NCBI RefSeq assembly: GCF_004214935.1
Contig: NZ_SFCC01000014.1
Span: 62,001-126,000, forward strand
Source: Amycolatopsis suaedae
GTDB lineage: Bacteria > Actinomycetota > Actinomycetes > Mycobacteriales > Pseudonocardiaceae
Reading direction: 5' to 3'
Length of the DNA: 64,000 nucleotides
The notes beneath the pieces were generated by a model. It did no database searches, was not told the DNA's origin, and worked only from the letters and a program-made list of their open reading frames with translations. Positions 1 through 8,729 of this stretch are shown piece by piece. The position numbers and the translations under genes were made by a program. The stretch's first letter is position 1, and each line of letters begins with the position of its first letter.

Positions 1-890
1 CAGCCGAGCTTCTCGAACAGCCAGATGAGGCGGGCGGAGATGTCGAGCTGGCCCCTGCGGACGCCGTGCCGGGCGCCGGTGGGGTCGGCGTGATGGGAGT
101 TGTGCCACGACTCGCCCAGCGACATGATCGCCAGCGGCCAGAAGTTGGCCGACCGGTCCCGCGCGGCGTACGGGCGGTCGCCGATCATGTGACACAGCGA
201 GTTGACCGACCAGGTGACGTGGTGCAGGAGGGCGACGCGGACCAGGCCGGCCCAGAAGAACGCGGTCAGCGCGCCCCACCAGGACATCGTGATCAGGCCG
301 CCGAGCAGGGCCGGGGCCAGCAGGGTGACCACGGTGAGGACGGGGAACAGGCGGTCGATCCTGGCGATGTCGCGGTCCGCGAGCAGGTCGGGGGCGAAGC
401 GCTTGGCGTTGGTCTTCTCCCGCTCGAACAGCCAGCCCATGTGGGCGTGCCAGAAGCCCTTGGCCAGCGCCGCCGGGGTGCTGCCGAACCGCCAGGGGGA
501 GTGCGGGTCGCCGTCACGGTCCGCGTACGCGTGGTGACGCCGGTGGTCGGCCACCCAGCCGATGACCGGGCCCTGCATGGCCATGCTGCCCGCGACGGCG
601 AGCGCGACCCGCAGGCCGCGGCTGGCCTTGAAGGCGCCGTGGGTGAAGTACCGGTGGAAGCCGATGGTGACCCCGAGGCCGGTGAGGAGGTAGAACCCCA
701 CGGCGAGGCCGATGTCGACCCAGCCCAGGCCCCAGCCCCAGGCGAACGGCACGGCGGCGGCAAGTGCCACCAGCGGTACCACGGCGAACAGCTTGACCAG
801 GAAGTTCTCGGTCCGGGTCTTGGCGCCCGACAGCATCGGTTCCGCGCCCGGGCGTGGCTGTGCGGACGGGCGTTCCAGGGTTGTTGTCAT
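1..890 (-). CDS. Acyl-CoA/fatty acid delta-9 desaturase, 3' end beyond window
   Basis: About 296 codons are visible from the ATG at 890 and the frame leaves the window still open. The translation has the three histidine clusters of membrane di-iron desaturases: HRYFTH (HxxxxH), HRRHH (HxxHH) and HNSHH (HxxHH), between hydrophobic stretches such as the segment after VKLFAVVPL. The enzyme family introduces a cis double bond into acyl chains at the cytoplasmic membrane. The three boxes in the right order make the family call secure; whether the substrate is acyl-CoA or a lipid-bound acyl chain is not visible. No Shine-Dalgarno is seen before the ATG; the leader instead holds one arm of a 12-bp inverted repeat. 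Confidence 0.92.
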   Translation of the reverse strand, partial: MTTTLERPSAQPRPGAEPMLSGAKTRTENFLVKLFAVVPLVALAAAVPFAWGWGLGWVDIGLAVGFYLLTGLGVTIGFHRYFTHGAFKASRGLRVALAVAGSMAMQGPVIGWVADHRRHHAYADRDGDPHSPWRFGSTPAALAKGFWHAHMGWLFEREKTNAKRFAPDLLADRDIARIDRLFPVLTVVTLLAPALLGGLITMSWWGALTAFFWAGLVRVALLHHVTWSVNSLCHMIGDRPYAARDRSANFWPLAIMSLGESWHNSHHADPTGARHGVRRGQLDISARLIWLFEKLG

Positions 891-1151
891 GTTCGTGTTC
901 TCTCGGGTTACGACTGCCTGGTCCTTGGGTGACCGCGGCAGCGGGTTCCAAACGTGCGGGCTGCGATCGGCGTTGTTCCGTGCGACCGTGCAGCGAGAAC
1001 ACGAACACTCAAGAGCTTCGACGACTACTCTGGACAACGGCGCAGGCTGCCCGGGAGTTCCCGGGCCGGGTGGGCAGATCCATCTCTCGGCGCGCGGCTG
1101 ATCCGCCGCGTGACACGTGGCCGCACAACGGCCCAGCATTCCGGAGGATTC
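891..1151. promoter_or_regulatory. Divergent intergenic region with a 12-bp inverted repeat
   Basis: This 261-bp gap separates the desaturase (leftward) from a small rightward gene. GTTCGTGTTCTC at 891-902, directly against the desaturase start, recurs as its exact reverse complement GAGAACACGAAC at 995-1006. The arms are 92 bp apart, too far for a simple operator, so two separate half-sites or a looping repressor are possible. No other gene-like frame is convincing here. Confidence 0.35.
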
Positions 1152-1361
1152 ATGACCACACGGCGTCATTCGGGTAGTGAACGGCTGGCGAACGCCCGCG
1201 CCTCCCAGGAACGGCGGGAACTCGACCAGCACGCGAAGGCGCTCTGCACGGTCGACGAGCACGCCACCGACCCGCGCGACCGGGCCATGCTGATCGCCAT
1301 GCTCGGCCTGGACGAGGCCTCGTCACCCGCGCCGGTGCGTGACGTCGGCCCGCTCAGCTGA
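1152..1361 (+). CDS. Small conserved-looking hypothetical protein (69 aa)
   Basis: The ORF starts at ATG 1152 and has a GGAGG-type ribosome site (CCGGAGGATTC) just upstream. The product is hydrophilic, begins MTTRRHSGSERLANARASQE, and contains a DPRDRAMLIAMLGLDE segment predicted to be helical. It has no signal peptide or membrane segment. I do not recognise the family. The strong ribosome site and charged composition favour a real small gene over a chance frame. It is divergent to the desaturase and followed by a non-coding repeat region. Confidence 0.55.
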   Translation: MTTRRHSGSERLANARASQERRELDQHAKALCTVDEHATDPRDRAMLIAMLGLDEASSPAPVRDVGPLS

Positions 1362-1420
1362 CCGGCGCCCCGGCCACCCGGCAAGGCCGGGGTCTCGGAG
1401 GCAGGCGAGTGGCTGGTCTC

Positions 1421-1505
1421 GAACGCAGAACTCGCGTGCGTGAGCGCAGAACTCACGATGTGGACCGGGTTCTCACCTGGTGCCGGTCGCCCGCGTGAAC
1501 GGGCC
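1421..1505. repeat. Dispersed intergenic repeat, copy 1 (85 bp)
   Basis: This 85-bp stretch matches 44426-44510 in the same orientation with 79 of 85 identical bases and no gaps. It contains two GCAGAACTC units (GCAGAACTCGCG, then GCAGAACTCACG) and ends CCCGCGTGAACGGGCC. It lies in the 264-bp gap between two genes and has no coding potential I can defend. The rest of the gap (1362-1420 and 1506-1625) holds nothing else recognisable apart from the ribosome site of the next gene. Confidence 0.8.
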
Positions 1506-1625
1506 GTGACCGTGGCAAGGAGGGTGGCAGGAACGTGCCACCGGGACCCGGTGACCGGCCGGGCGGGCTAGCGTCCGATCCGTCTCGACAGTGGCGGTAT
1601 CGGCCGGTCGGAGGGGTTGCCTTTC

Positions 1626-4601
1626 ATGGATGCCACGGCAAAGACGGTAAGCAGAGTCCTGTTGTACACGTTGTCCGGTGGTGCGTTGTCGGTGTTTTTC
1701 GTGCTGGCGGCGGCGCAGCAGGCGCATGCCGAGCCGAGGGACACCGCCGGTGGGCGGATCGGGGTGTCGGCGAAGAACACCAGTGGGTCGGCGAATGCCG
1801 CGGAGCGGCGGCAGGGCAATGAGGAAAAAGGCAAGCGGCAGGCCAAAGCCACTGAGGACCGGCGGCAGGCGGAGAACCGGCGGCGGGTCGACAGTGGGCC
1901 GTCAGGGCGTAACGAGCAGACCGAACGGCGGTCGCGGAAGGCACGCTCGGACCCCGAGCGCCAGAAGCAGGAACGGCGCAAGGTCGACGATGGGCCGTCG
2001 GGGAACAAGGATCAGCGGGAGCGGCTGGCTCGTAAGCGGCAAGGGGAGAAGAAGGCCGAGGAAGGTCGTAAGCAGGAGGAGAACCGGCGGCGGGTGGACA
2101 GCGGTCCCTCGGGGCGCAACGAGCAGACGGGTAAGCGGGCTCGGCAGGCGCGGTGGGAGAAGAGTTCACCGGAGGACAAGCGGCGGGCCGTGGAGGCCGA
2201 GCAGGGGCGGCGTAAGGCCGAGGAGGAACGCCGCCAGGTCGAGAACCGCGATCGGGTCGACCGTGGTCCGTCCGGGCGTAATGAGCAGACGGGTAAGCGG
2301 GCTCGGCAGGCGCGGTGGGAGAACCTGTCGCCGGAGAACAAGCGGCAGGCCGAGCTGGGTCGCCAGGCGGCTGAGCAGGGGCGGCGCAAGGCCGAGGAGG
2401 CCAACCGGCGCCGCGCCGAGGACCTGCGCCGCCAGGTGGAGGAACGCAAGCGGATCGACAGCGGCCCGTCCGGGCGTAACGAGCAGACGGGTAAGCGGGC
2501 GCGGCAGGCGCGGTGGGAGAACCTCTCGCCGGAGAACAAGCGGCAGGCCGAACTCGGGCGGCAGGCCGCCGCGGAAGCACGGCGCAAGGCCGAGGAAGCC
2601 CGGCAACGCGAAGAGAACAAGAGCTGGCGCGAGAAGGTCGGCGACACCCTGCGTGGCGCCGAGGAGGCGTTCGAGCGGAAGCTGGCCGAGGACCGCGCCT
2701 GGGCCGAAGACCAGATCAACCAGGAACGCAACGCCCCGGACAAGTCCACCGACCTCGCCACCGGAGCGAGGCGGTTCTCCGCCGGTGTCTACAAGTCCGT
2801 GTACGACAACGTCCACGCGGCCGGTGAGTACATGGAGAAGCTCGACCGGGCCAGCAAGGGCGACCAGCAGGCCCAGCGGGAAGTCGAGCAGGACGCCAGA
2901 AACGCCGTCGAAGGCGTGAAACGCACCGCCACCGACGCGTGGAACGACCCCAAGGGCTCGTTCGACAAGGTGGTCGAGGCGGGCCGCAAGGCCGTCGACA
3001 ACTTCCGCCGCGCGCCGATCTCGGGTGCCGGGGAACTCGTCGGCGACCTCGTCGGGGCCGGCAAGGTGACCAAGTCCGCGAAGGCGGTCGCCGGCGGGGA
3101 CAGCGGGCGCTCGCCCGAGCCGGGTTCCGGCCCCGACGCCGGGCGCCCGGACACCCCGGCGCCGCAGGGCTCGCCGGATCCTCCCGGCGGCTCCGCCGGG
3201 CGGGCCGGTGGCGAGGGGAGCGGGACTGCGGCCGGTGGAGGTGACCGGGGTGCTCCGCCCGCCGGGACGGGCGCGAACCGCGGTGGAGATCGTGGTGGTG
3301 AATCCGGTCGGGGCGCCGCTGACAACGCCGGGCCCCGGGGCGATGCGGGGTCGCGGGGTGGTGGTGAGTCCCGGCGCGGAACGGCTGGTAGCACCGGGGA
3401 CCGTGCGCCCCGGGGTGACGCGGATCGGGATGGTGAGTCTCGTCGCGGGGGTGCTGGTGATGCGGGGTCGCGGGGTGACGGCCAGTCCCGGCGCGGAGCC
3501 GCCGGTAGCCGTGCCTCCCGGGATGACTCGCGTGACTCGGACGACGCCCGTGAGGCGTCCGGGCGCCGCGACGACGACTCACGGCGCGCCGCGCCCGCGA
3601 ACCCCGCACGGGAACGCGCCCGCACTGCGGACAACGACGACAACGACAGGCCGCGGGGAGCCATCCCGTACCACGGTGGCGACTCCGACTTCCGCCCGCT
3701 TCCGGTCAGGCTCGGCGACGAGCCGGTCGGGCCGCCGGCGTGGACGCTCTCGGAAACCGTCCACCCGGGGGCCGGCGCGGAATTCCTGGGCGTGGGCGGG
3801 CCCCGGGCCGTGCGGTGGGACGTCGAGCCGATGCACCGGGCCGACGACCCGGACAGCAGCCTCGTCCGCTACGAAGGCGGTGCGACGGCCGGTCACAAGG
3901 AACACAAGAAACCCGGCGGCAAGTTCAGCGCCGAGAGGAAGTTCGCCGTCGACGGCAGCGCGTCGGCCGGTGTGAGCCACGGGTTCTTCGTGAAGCCGCT
4001 CGGCCAGGACGTCAAGCCCAACACCGCCGGCTGGAGCGCCGAGGCGAGCGTCAAGGGCGGCATCGGGCAGAAGGGTTCCGTGTCCTACGACACCGGGAAG
4101 GACAAGCCGGTCCGGGCCCGGGTCAAGGGTGACGGATTCGCCGGCGCCGAAGCCAAGGCGACGGCGAGGTCCAACCGGGATGCGTTGCTGCTCCTCGGGG
4201 AGTTCTTCGCCGGCCTCAAGGCCGGGCTCCGTGGCGGGGTCGACTTCCGCGGGATCGGGATCAGCGCCAACGTCGAGGGGATGGCCGGGGTCGGCGGGCT
4301 GGCCAAGTTCGGCTTCGAGCGGGGACCCAACGGCATGCACCTGGGTGGCTACCTCGGTGGCTCGCTCGGTCTCGGCGGCGGCGCCGGGGTCGACATCACG
4401 TTCGACCGCAAGAAGGGCAAGCAGACCGTGCAGGACGGCGCCGAGGCGATCAACCGGATCGGCAACCGTGCCGCACTGGCCAACGCCGTCGACCGCGCCG
4501 ACGCCGGCAACAAGACCACCCCGCGGAAGAAGGGGGTCCCGGTCAAGAAACCGAACAAGGGCAAGCACGCCACCAAGGGCAACAAGAAGAGGAAGGGCTA
4601 G
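1626..4601 (+). CDS. Large secreted repeat protein with Gly-rich C-terminal domain (991 aa)
   Basis: The ATG at 1626 sits 9 bases after GGAGGGG; a TTG at 1617 would overlap that site. Residues 1-35 form a Sec signal peptide with hydrophobic core VFFVLAAA and likely cleavage after AHA. Residues 60-335 are Arg/Glu/Lys/Gln-rich, probably long helices or coiled coil, with five copies of a DxGPSG(R/N) motif near 91, 123, 160, 214 and 280. Residues 370-490 (YKSVYDNV..., GELVGDLVGAGKV) resemble the pre-toxin region of actinobacterial polymorphic proteins. Residues 490-720 are a low-complexity Gly/Asp/Arg/Ser linker, 720-940 a Gly-rich, probably beta-rich domain, and the tail is Lys-rich. It is 7 bases from the next gene, so co-transcription is likely. 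No catalytic motif was seen. A secreted effector, adhesin or surface-matrix protein are all possible. Confidence 0.75.
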   Translation: MDATAKTVSRVLLYTLSGGALSVFFVLAAAQQAHAEPRDTAGGRIGVSAKNTSGSANAAERRQGNEEKGKRQAKATEDRRQAENRRRVDSGPSGRNEQTERRSRKARSDPERQKQERRKVDDGPSGNKDQRERLARKRQGEKKAEEGRKQEENRRRVDSGPSGRNEQTGKRARQARWEKSSPEDKRRAVEAEQGRRKAEEERRQVENRDRVDRGPSGRNEQTGKRARQARWENLSPENKRQAELGRQAAEQGRRKAEEANRRRAEDLRRQVEERKRIDSGPSGRNEQTGKRARQARWENLSPENKRQAELGRQAAAEARRKAEEARQREENKSWREKVGDTLRGAEEAFERKLAEDRAWAEDQINQERNAPDKSTDLATGARRFSAGVYKSVYDNVHAAGEYMEKLDRASKGDQQAQREVEQDARNAVEGVKRTATDAWNDPKGSFDKVVEAGRKAVDNFRRAPISGAGELVGDLVGAGKVTKSAKAVAGGDSGRSPEPGSGPDAGRPDTPAPQGSPDPPGGSAGRAGGEGSGTAAGGGDRGAPPAGTGANRGGDRGGESGRGAADNAGPRGDAGSRGGGESRRGTAGSTGDRAPRGDADRDGESRRGGAGDAGSRGDGQSRRGAAGSRASRDDSRDSDDAREASGRRDDDSRRAAPANPARERARTADNDDNDRPRGAIPYHGGDSDFRPLPVRLGDEPVGPPAWTLSETVHPGAGAEFLGVGGPRAVRWDVEPMHRADDPDSSLVRYEGGATAGHKEHKKPGGKFSAERKFAVDGSASAGVSHGFFVKPLGQDVKPNTAGWSAEASVKGGIGQKGSVSYDTGKDKPVRARVKGDGFAGAEAKATARSNRDALLLLGEFFAGLKAGLRGGVDFRGIGISANVEGMAGVGGLAKFGFERGPNGMHLGGYLGGSLGLGGGAGVDITFDRKKGKQTVQDGAEAINRIGNRAALANAVDRADAGNKTTPRKKGVPVKKPNKGKHATKGNKKRKG
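1872..2555 (+). repeat. In-gene tandem repeats encoding DSGPSGRNEQ modules
   Basis: Three near-identical blocks of about 50 bp, at roughly 2110-2160, 2275-2325 and 2470-2520, encode RNEQTGKRARQARWE. Two more degenerate copies lie at about 1890 and 1990. Spacing between copies is unequal (about 160-200 bp for the last three). Near-identity at DNA level suggests recent duplication or recombination between copies, so repeat number may vary between strains. Confidence 0.75.
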
Positions 4602-4608
4602 GGTCACG

Positions 4609-5139
4609 ATGCCGACCGAGACACAGTACCGAGAGGACGAGGCCGTGCCCGCCGAGCTGCCGATCCCGATCTCCTTCCGGCTGCCCGAGGGCTGGCATCC
4701 GGTGTCGCCGGACGACGTCGGCTCACCCGGCGCGGCGTTCGTGGCGCTGAACGTGGCCACCGTCGGGTCCGGGTTCACCGCCAACATCACGCTGGAGGGC
4801 GAGTACCGGCCGGACGACGCGACGCTGACCCAGCTCGCCGACGCCTCGCTGCGTCAGATCGCCGAGGGCACCACGGCGTGCCGCCTGCTCGACCGGGAGG
4901 AGGTCGGCGGCCCGGACGCACCGGGGCTCACCCAGTTCGTCGGGATGACGGCCACCGTCAACGACACCGAGCAGCAGGTCATCCAGGCGGAGTTCTATCT
5001 CAGCCTGCACGACGTCGACGACCCGCGCGAACGAGTGGTGCTGCGGACGGTCCTGACCGCGACCGAGGCGCAGTTCCCGGAACTCGTCGACGACTACCAG
5101 TCGTTCGTCGGCTCCCTGGAGCCCGACGGCGGCGAGTAG
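4609..5139 (+). CDS. Small protein of LpqN/PsbP/DUF1795-like appearance (176 aa)
   Basis: The ATG is 7 bases after the stop of the repeat protein, so the two genes are very likely one operon. The product has no signal peptide. Its pattern (PISFRLPEGWHPVSPDDVG near the N-terminus, then FTANITLEGEY, a helix TLTQLADASLRQIAE, and late beta strands) resembles Mog1/PsbP-fold families such as LpqN or DUF1795. Some DUF1795 (EagR) proteins chaperone secreted effectors, so a partner role for the upstream protein is plausible. The fold assignment is made by eye. The last 46 bases overlap the 3' end of the opposite-strand peptidase gene. Confidence 0.7.
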   Translation: MPTETQYREDEAVPAELPIPISFRLPEGWHPVSPDDVGSPGAAFVALNVATVGSGFTANITLEGEYRPDDATLTQLADASLRQIAEGTTACRLLDREEVGGPDAPGLTQFVGMTATVNDTEQQVIQAEFYLSLHDVDDPRERVVLRTVLTATEAQFPELVDDYQSFVGSLEPDGGE

Positions 5140-6482
5140 GCCTCCAGCCGCAGCAGGATCGCGGCGATCGACTTGACGCCGGTCAGGAACCGGTCCAGGT
5201 CCAGGTTCTCGTCGGGCGCGTGGTTGTTCTCGTCCACGTTCGCACACGGCACGCCGAAGGTGGGCAGGCCCAGCTCGTCGGTCAGTGGCGAGATCGGCAG
5301 CGTTCCCCCTTGCGGTGGCAGGAGAACGGGCGGCTCACCCTGCGCGTCCCGCATGCCCGCGGCGATCGGCGCGGTCCACGGGCTGTCCATCGGCGTACCG
5401 GACGCCTCGGCCGACATCAGCAGCCGCGCGGTGATCCCGGGCTGCCGCTGCAGGTGGTCGCGGATCAGCGGCCACACCGTGCCGGCCCGCTGGCCGGGGA
5501 CGAGGCGGATGTCGCAGCGCGCCACCGCCCGGTGCGGGATGACCGTGCGGATCCCGGGACCGGTGTGGCCCGACGACAGCCCGTTGACGGAGAGCGTCGG
5601 GTAGGCGGCCAGCCGGTCGCCGATGCTGCGGCCGGGCGGCCCGTCGAGTGCGTCGGCGCCGATGCCGGCGAGCAGCGCGGCCGGGTCGGGCTCGTGCTCG
5701 GCCAGCGTGGCCCGCTCCAGTTCGCCAAGCTCCGGGACGGTGTCGTCCCAGCCGTCGACCAGGATCCGGCCGTCGGCGTCGCGCAGCGAGCCCAGCGCGT
5801 GGACCAGCCGCCACGCGGCGTTCGGTGCGACGCCACCCCAGTTGCCGGAGTGCAGGTCGGAGGCCGCGCCGGACGCCTCCACCTCGAAGGTGAGCGCGCC
5901 CCGGACGCCGAACACCAGCGCCCAGCGCCCGCTCTCGTGCACCGGCCCGTCGGCCCAGATCGCCAGGTCGGCCGTCAGCAGCTCGCGGTGGGCTTCGGCG
6001 ATGGCGGCCAGGTGCGGGCTGCAGATCTCCTCCTCGCCGTCCAGCAGGACCTTGACGTGACAGCCGACGCCGCCGGTCACCCTGGCCACCGCGTCCACGG
6101 CGAGCAGCGCGGCCAGGTGCTGGCCCTTGTTGTCGGCGGTGCCCCTGCCGTAGATCCGGCCGTCGCGGACCTCCGCCTGGAACGGCGGGCTGGTCCACTC
6201 GGCCGGATCACCGGGCGGCTGGACGTCGTAATGGCCGTAGAGCAGCACGGTCGGCCCCGGCCGGTCCGCCGGGCGGTCGCCGAACACGGCAGGCCAGCCC
6301 GCACCCGCGTCGAGCGGCCGGGCGGCGAACCCGAGCTCGCCCAGCAGGCCGGCCGCCGCGGCCGGTGCCCTGTCCATGCCCTCGCCGGTCGAACTGATGC
6401 TCGGCACGGCCACCCACCGGCGCAGCCGGTCGATGTACTCGTCACGCCTGCCGTCGATGTGGTCGAACAACTCGCTCAGCAC
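5094..6482 (-). CDS. M20-family dipeptidase (zinc metallopeptidase)
   Basis: The product is 462 aa, a normal length for M20 dipeptidases. Metal-site motifs appear in order: GHYDVQPP (His ligand and Asp), TADNKGQ (bridging Asp), DGEEEICSPH (catalytic Glu-Glu), the DLHSGNWGG segment of the lid domain, and ENNHAPDENL (final His). The family hydrolyses dipeptides or N-acylated amino acids in the cytosol with two zinc ions. The start (MLSELFDHIDGRRDEYIDRL) is typical for the family. The 3' end overlaps the gene at 4609 tail to tail. Its upstream neighbour on the same strand is 16 bases away, so the two may be co-transcribed. Confidence 0.9.
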   Translation of the reverse strand: MLSELFDHIDGRRDEYIDRLRRWVAVPSISSTGEGMDRAPAAAAGLLGELGFAARPLDAGAGWPAVFGDRPADRPGPTVLLYGHYDVQPPGDPAEWTSPPFQAEVRDGRIYGRGTADNKGQHLAALLAVDAVARVTGGVGCHVKVLLDGEEEICSPHLAAIAEAHRELLTADLAIWADGPVHESGRWALVFGVRGALTFEVEASGAASDLHSGNWGGVAPNAAWRLVHALGSLRDADGRILVDGWDDTVPELGELERATLAEHEPDPAALLAGIGADALDGPPGRSIGDRLAAYPTLSVNGLSSGHTGPGIRTVIPHRAVARCDIRLVPGQRAGTVWPLIRDHLQRQPGITARLLMSAEASGTPMDSPWTAPIAAGMRDAQGEPPVLLPPQGGTLPISPLTDELGLPTFGVPCANVDENNHAPDENLDLDRFLTGVKSIAAILLRLEAYSPPSGSREPTNDW

Positions 6483-6498
6483 GCCATCGACAATACGG

Positions 6499-7062
6499 TC
6501 ACCGGCCGGTGCGCTGGCGGTCCTTCCCGCCGTCGTCGGTCAGCAGGTCCTCGAACACGGTGCGGTACTGGACCATCGCCTCGCGTAGCTGCTCGGTGGA
6601 GGTCTCGGTCCGCTGCTGACCGCGCAGGGTGTCGTGGGCCCTGCGGTAGTTCTCCAGCGTGCGGGAGTGCTCGACCGACAGGTCGGCGGCCTGCTGTTCG
6701 TACCCGTCGGTGGGGTAGCCGCGCTCGGCCATCAGCTCCACCAGGACCCGGTCGGCCTCGGCGAGGGCGGAGGACGGGCGGTCGACGAACGTCTCCTGGA
6801 TCAGCGCCCACCGCTGCGTGTAGCGCTCCCGTGCCGACGGCGGCAGCGGCTTGATGTCCAGCTCGGAATGCCGCTTCTCCCGCTCGGACAGGTCCTTGTG
6901 CGCGGCGCGGGGATCGTCGTGCTCGTGGACCGCGCGGTCGTACTCGGGGCCGAACTTCTCGCGCAGGCGTTTGCGCCGCAGCTCCCGCAGCACCAGCCAG
7001 CCGACCGCGGCGACGACCACGATCGCGACGATGACGATGAGAACAACCAGCCACGTGGGCAT
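6499..7062 (-). CDS. Membrane-anchored hypothetical protein (187 aa)
   Basis: The start at ATG 7062 follows GAGGAG at good spacing; longer upstream frames lack a ribosome site. Residues 3-25 (WLVVLIVIVAIVVVAAVGWL) form one transmembrane helix, followed by basic RRKRLREKFG and a hydrophilic, helical, probably cytoplasmic domain of about 160 residues. The FGPEYDRAVHEHDD segment is shared by many actinobacterial membrane-anchored proteins of unknown function, from memory. The gene is divergent from the aldehyde dehydrogenase, with a 184-bp promoter region between, and is followed closely by the dipeptidase. Function unknown. Confidence 0.8.
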   Translation of the reverse strand: MPTWLVVLIVIVAIVVVAAVGWLVLRELRRKRLREKFGPEYDRAVHEHDDPRAAHKDLSEREKRHSELDIKPLPPSARERYTQRWALIQETFVDRPSSALAEADRVLVELMAERGYPTDGYEQQAADLSVEHSRTLENYRRAHDTLRGQQRTETSTEQLREAMVQYRTVFEDLLTDDGGKDRQRTGR

Positions 7063-7246
7063 TTCGACTACTCCTCGAATCGTTGCCGGGCAGCGCCCCC
7101 CGACAACGTCGGTGTGCCCCGCACGGCGGGCGCGAAACGACGGACGGCCCAGGTTGGGCCGACCGGACGCACGTTCACCGGCCCGTCCGGCAGCGCCACG
7201 TGGTAGGCAGGCAGCAGGCCCGGTACCGGACACGACGGGAGCGACA

Positions 7247-8707
7247 GTGACGATCACGCGAGAGCTGTTCATCGGCGGCGAGGACGTGCCTGCGCTGGAC
7301 GGCGGGACGACCGAGGACCTGAACCCCTACACCGGCCAGGTGTACGCGGCGGTCGCGGCGGGCGGCCCCGCCGACGTCACCCGCGCCGTGGACGCGGCGG
7401 CCGAGGCGTTCCCGGAATGGGCGGCCACCGCGCCCGGACAGCGCAGGCGCATCCTGCTGCGGGCCGCGGACATCCTGGAGGACAGGGCCGAGCAGGTGCG
7501 GGCGCTGATGGCCGCCGAGGTCGGCGAGGTCGCGGGCTTCGCCGCCTTCAACGTCGGCCTGGCGGCCGGAATCCTCCGCGAGGCCGCCGCGGCGGCGGGC
7601 GGGCCGGTGGGCGAGGTGCTGGCCACCGACGCCGGGGACCGGATGTCGCTGGCGCTGCGCGAGCCGGCGGGCGTCGTGGCGGCGTTCGCGCCGTGGAACG
7701 CGCCGCTCATCCTGGGCACCCGGTCGCTGGCCGTGCCGCTGGCCGTCGGCAACACCGTGGTGCTCAAGCCGAGCGAGGCCGCCCCGATCGCGTGCGGGCT
7801 GTTCATCGCCGACGTGCTGCGCGAGGCCGGGCTGCCCGCGGGCGCGCTGAACGTGGTGACCAACGCGCCCGCCGGCGCCGCCGCGGTGGCCCGCACCCTG
7901 ATCGCCGACGCCCGGGTAAGGATCGTCAACTTCACCGGGTCCACCGAGGTCGGCCGGATCATCGGCACCACCGCCGCCGAGCACCTCAAGCCGGCGCTGC
8001 TGGAACTGGGCGGCAAGAACGCGCTGCTGGTACTCGACGACGCCGACGTCGGCTACGCGGTGAACGCCGCGACGTTCGGCTCGTTCAACAACGCGGGCCA
8101 GATCTGCATGTCGACCGACCGGGTGCTGGTCCACCGGTCGCTCGCGGACGAGTTCACCGAGAAGCTGGCCGCGAGGGCCGCGTCGCTGCCGCACGGTGAC
8201 CCGGCCGACCCCGGCACCGTGATCGGCCCGCTGATCAGCGCGGACGCGGCGCGGCGGGTGGCGAAGCTGGTGGACGAGGCGGTCGCGGCAGGCGCGTCGC
8301 TGCGGGCGGGCGGCGGCGAGGCCGACGGTGCCCGTTATCCGGCGACGGTGCTGGCCGGGGTCACCCCGGCGATGCGGATCTTCACCGAGGAGATCTTCGG
8401 CCCCGCGGTCACCGTGATCACCGTGGACGACGACGAGGAGGCCCTCGCCGTCGCCAACGGCACCGACTACGGCCTGACCGCCGGGGTCATCACCGAGGAC
8501 TCCCGCCGCGGCCTGGCGATCGCGCGGCGCCTGCGCACCGGCATCGTGCACGTCAACAACCAGACCGTCGACGACGAGCCGCAGGTGCCGTTCGGGGGCG
8601 TGAAGAACAGCGGCTACGGCCGGTTCGGCGGCCGGTGGGGCGTCGAGGCGTTCACCACGACCAAGTGGGTGACGGTCGCCGGGGAGCACGCCGTCTTCCC
8701 ATACTGA
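7247..8707 (+). CDS. NAD(P)-dependent aldehyde dehydrogenase
   Basis: The product is 486 aa with a GTG start at 7247. Catalytic residues fit the family: Glu253 in ELGGKN and nucleophile Cys287 in GQICMS, 34 residues apart as in classical ALDHs. The cofactor motif NFTGSTEVG and late EEIFGP and PFGGVKNSGYG segments are present. These enzymes oxidise aldehydes to acids, here perhaps aromatic or vanillin-like substrates, but specificity cannot be read off. A short gene and an ADP-ribosylglycohydrolase follow on the same strand 22 bases later, so an operon is possible. Confidence 0.93.
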   Translation: MTITRELFIGGEDVPALDGGTTEDLNPYTGQVYAAVAAGGPADVTRAVDAAAEAFPEWAATAPGQRRRILLRAADILEDRAEQVRALMAAEVGEVAGFAAFNVGLAAGILREAAAAAGGPVGEVLATDAGDRMSLALREPAGVVAAFAPWNAPLILGTRSLAVPLAVGNTVVLKPSEAAPIACGLFIADVLREAGLPAGALNVVTNAPAGAAAVARTLIADARVRIVNFTGSTEVGRIIGTTAAEHLKPALLELGGKNALLVLDDADVGYAVNAATFGSFNNAGQICMSTDRVLVHRSLADEFTEKLAARAASLPHGDPADPGTVIGPLISADAARRVAKLVDEAVAAGASLRAGGGEADGARYPATVLAGVTPAMRIFTEEIFGPAVTVITVDDDEEALAVANGTDYGLTAGVITEDSRRGLAIARRLRTGIVHVNNQTVDDEPQVPFGGVKNSGYGRFGGRWGVEAFTTTKWVTVAGEHAVFPY

Positions 8708-8729
8708 CAGGGCAGGGAAGGAGCAGCCG

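Noticed and set aside
66..932. Long open frame opposite the desaturase gene
   Set aside because: It lacks a ribosome site and known domains and mirrors a clear desaturase on the minus strand; long antisense frames are normal at this GC content.
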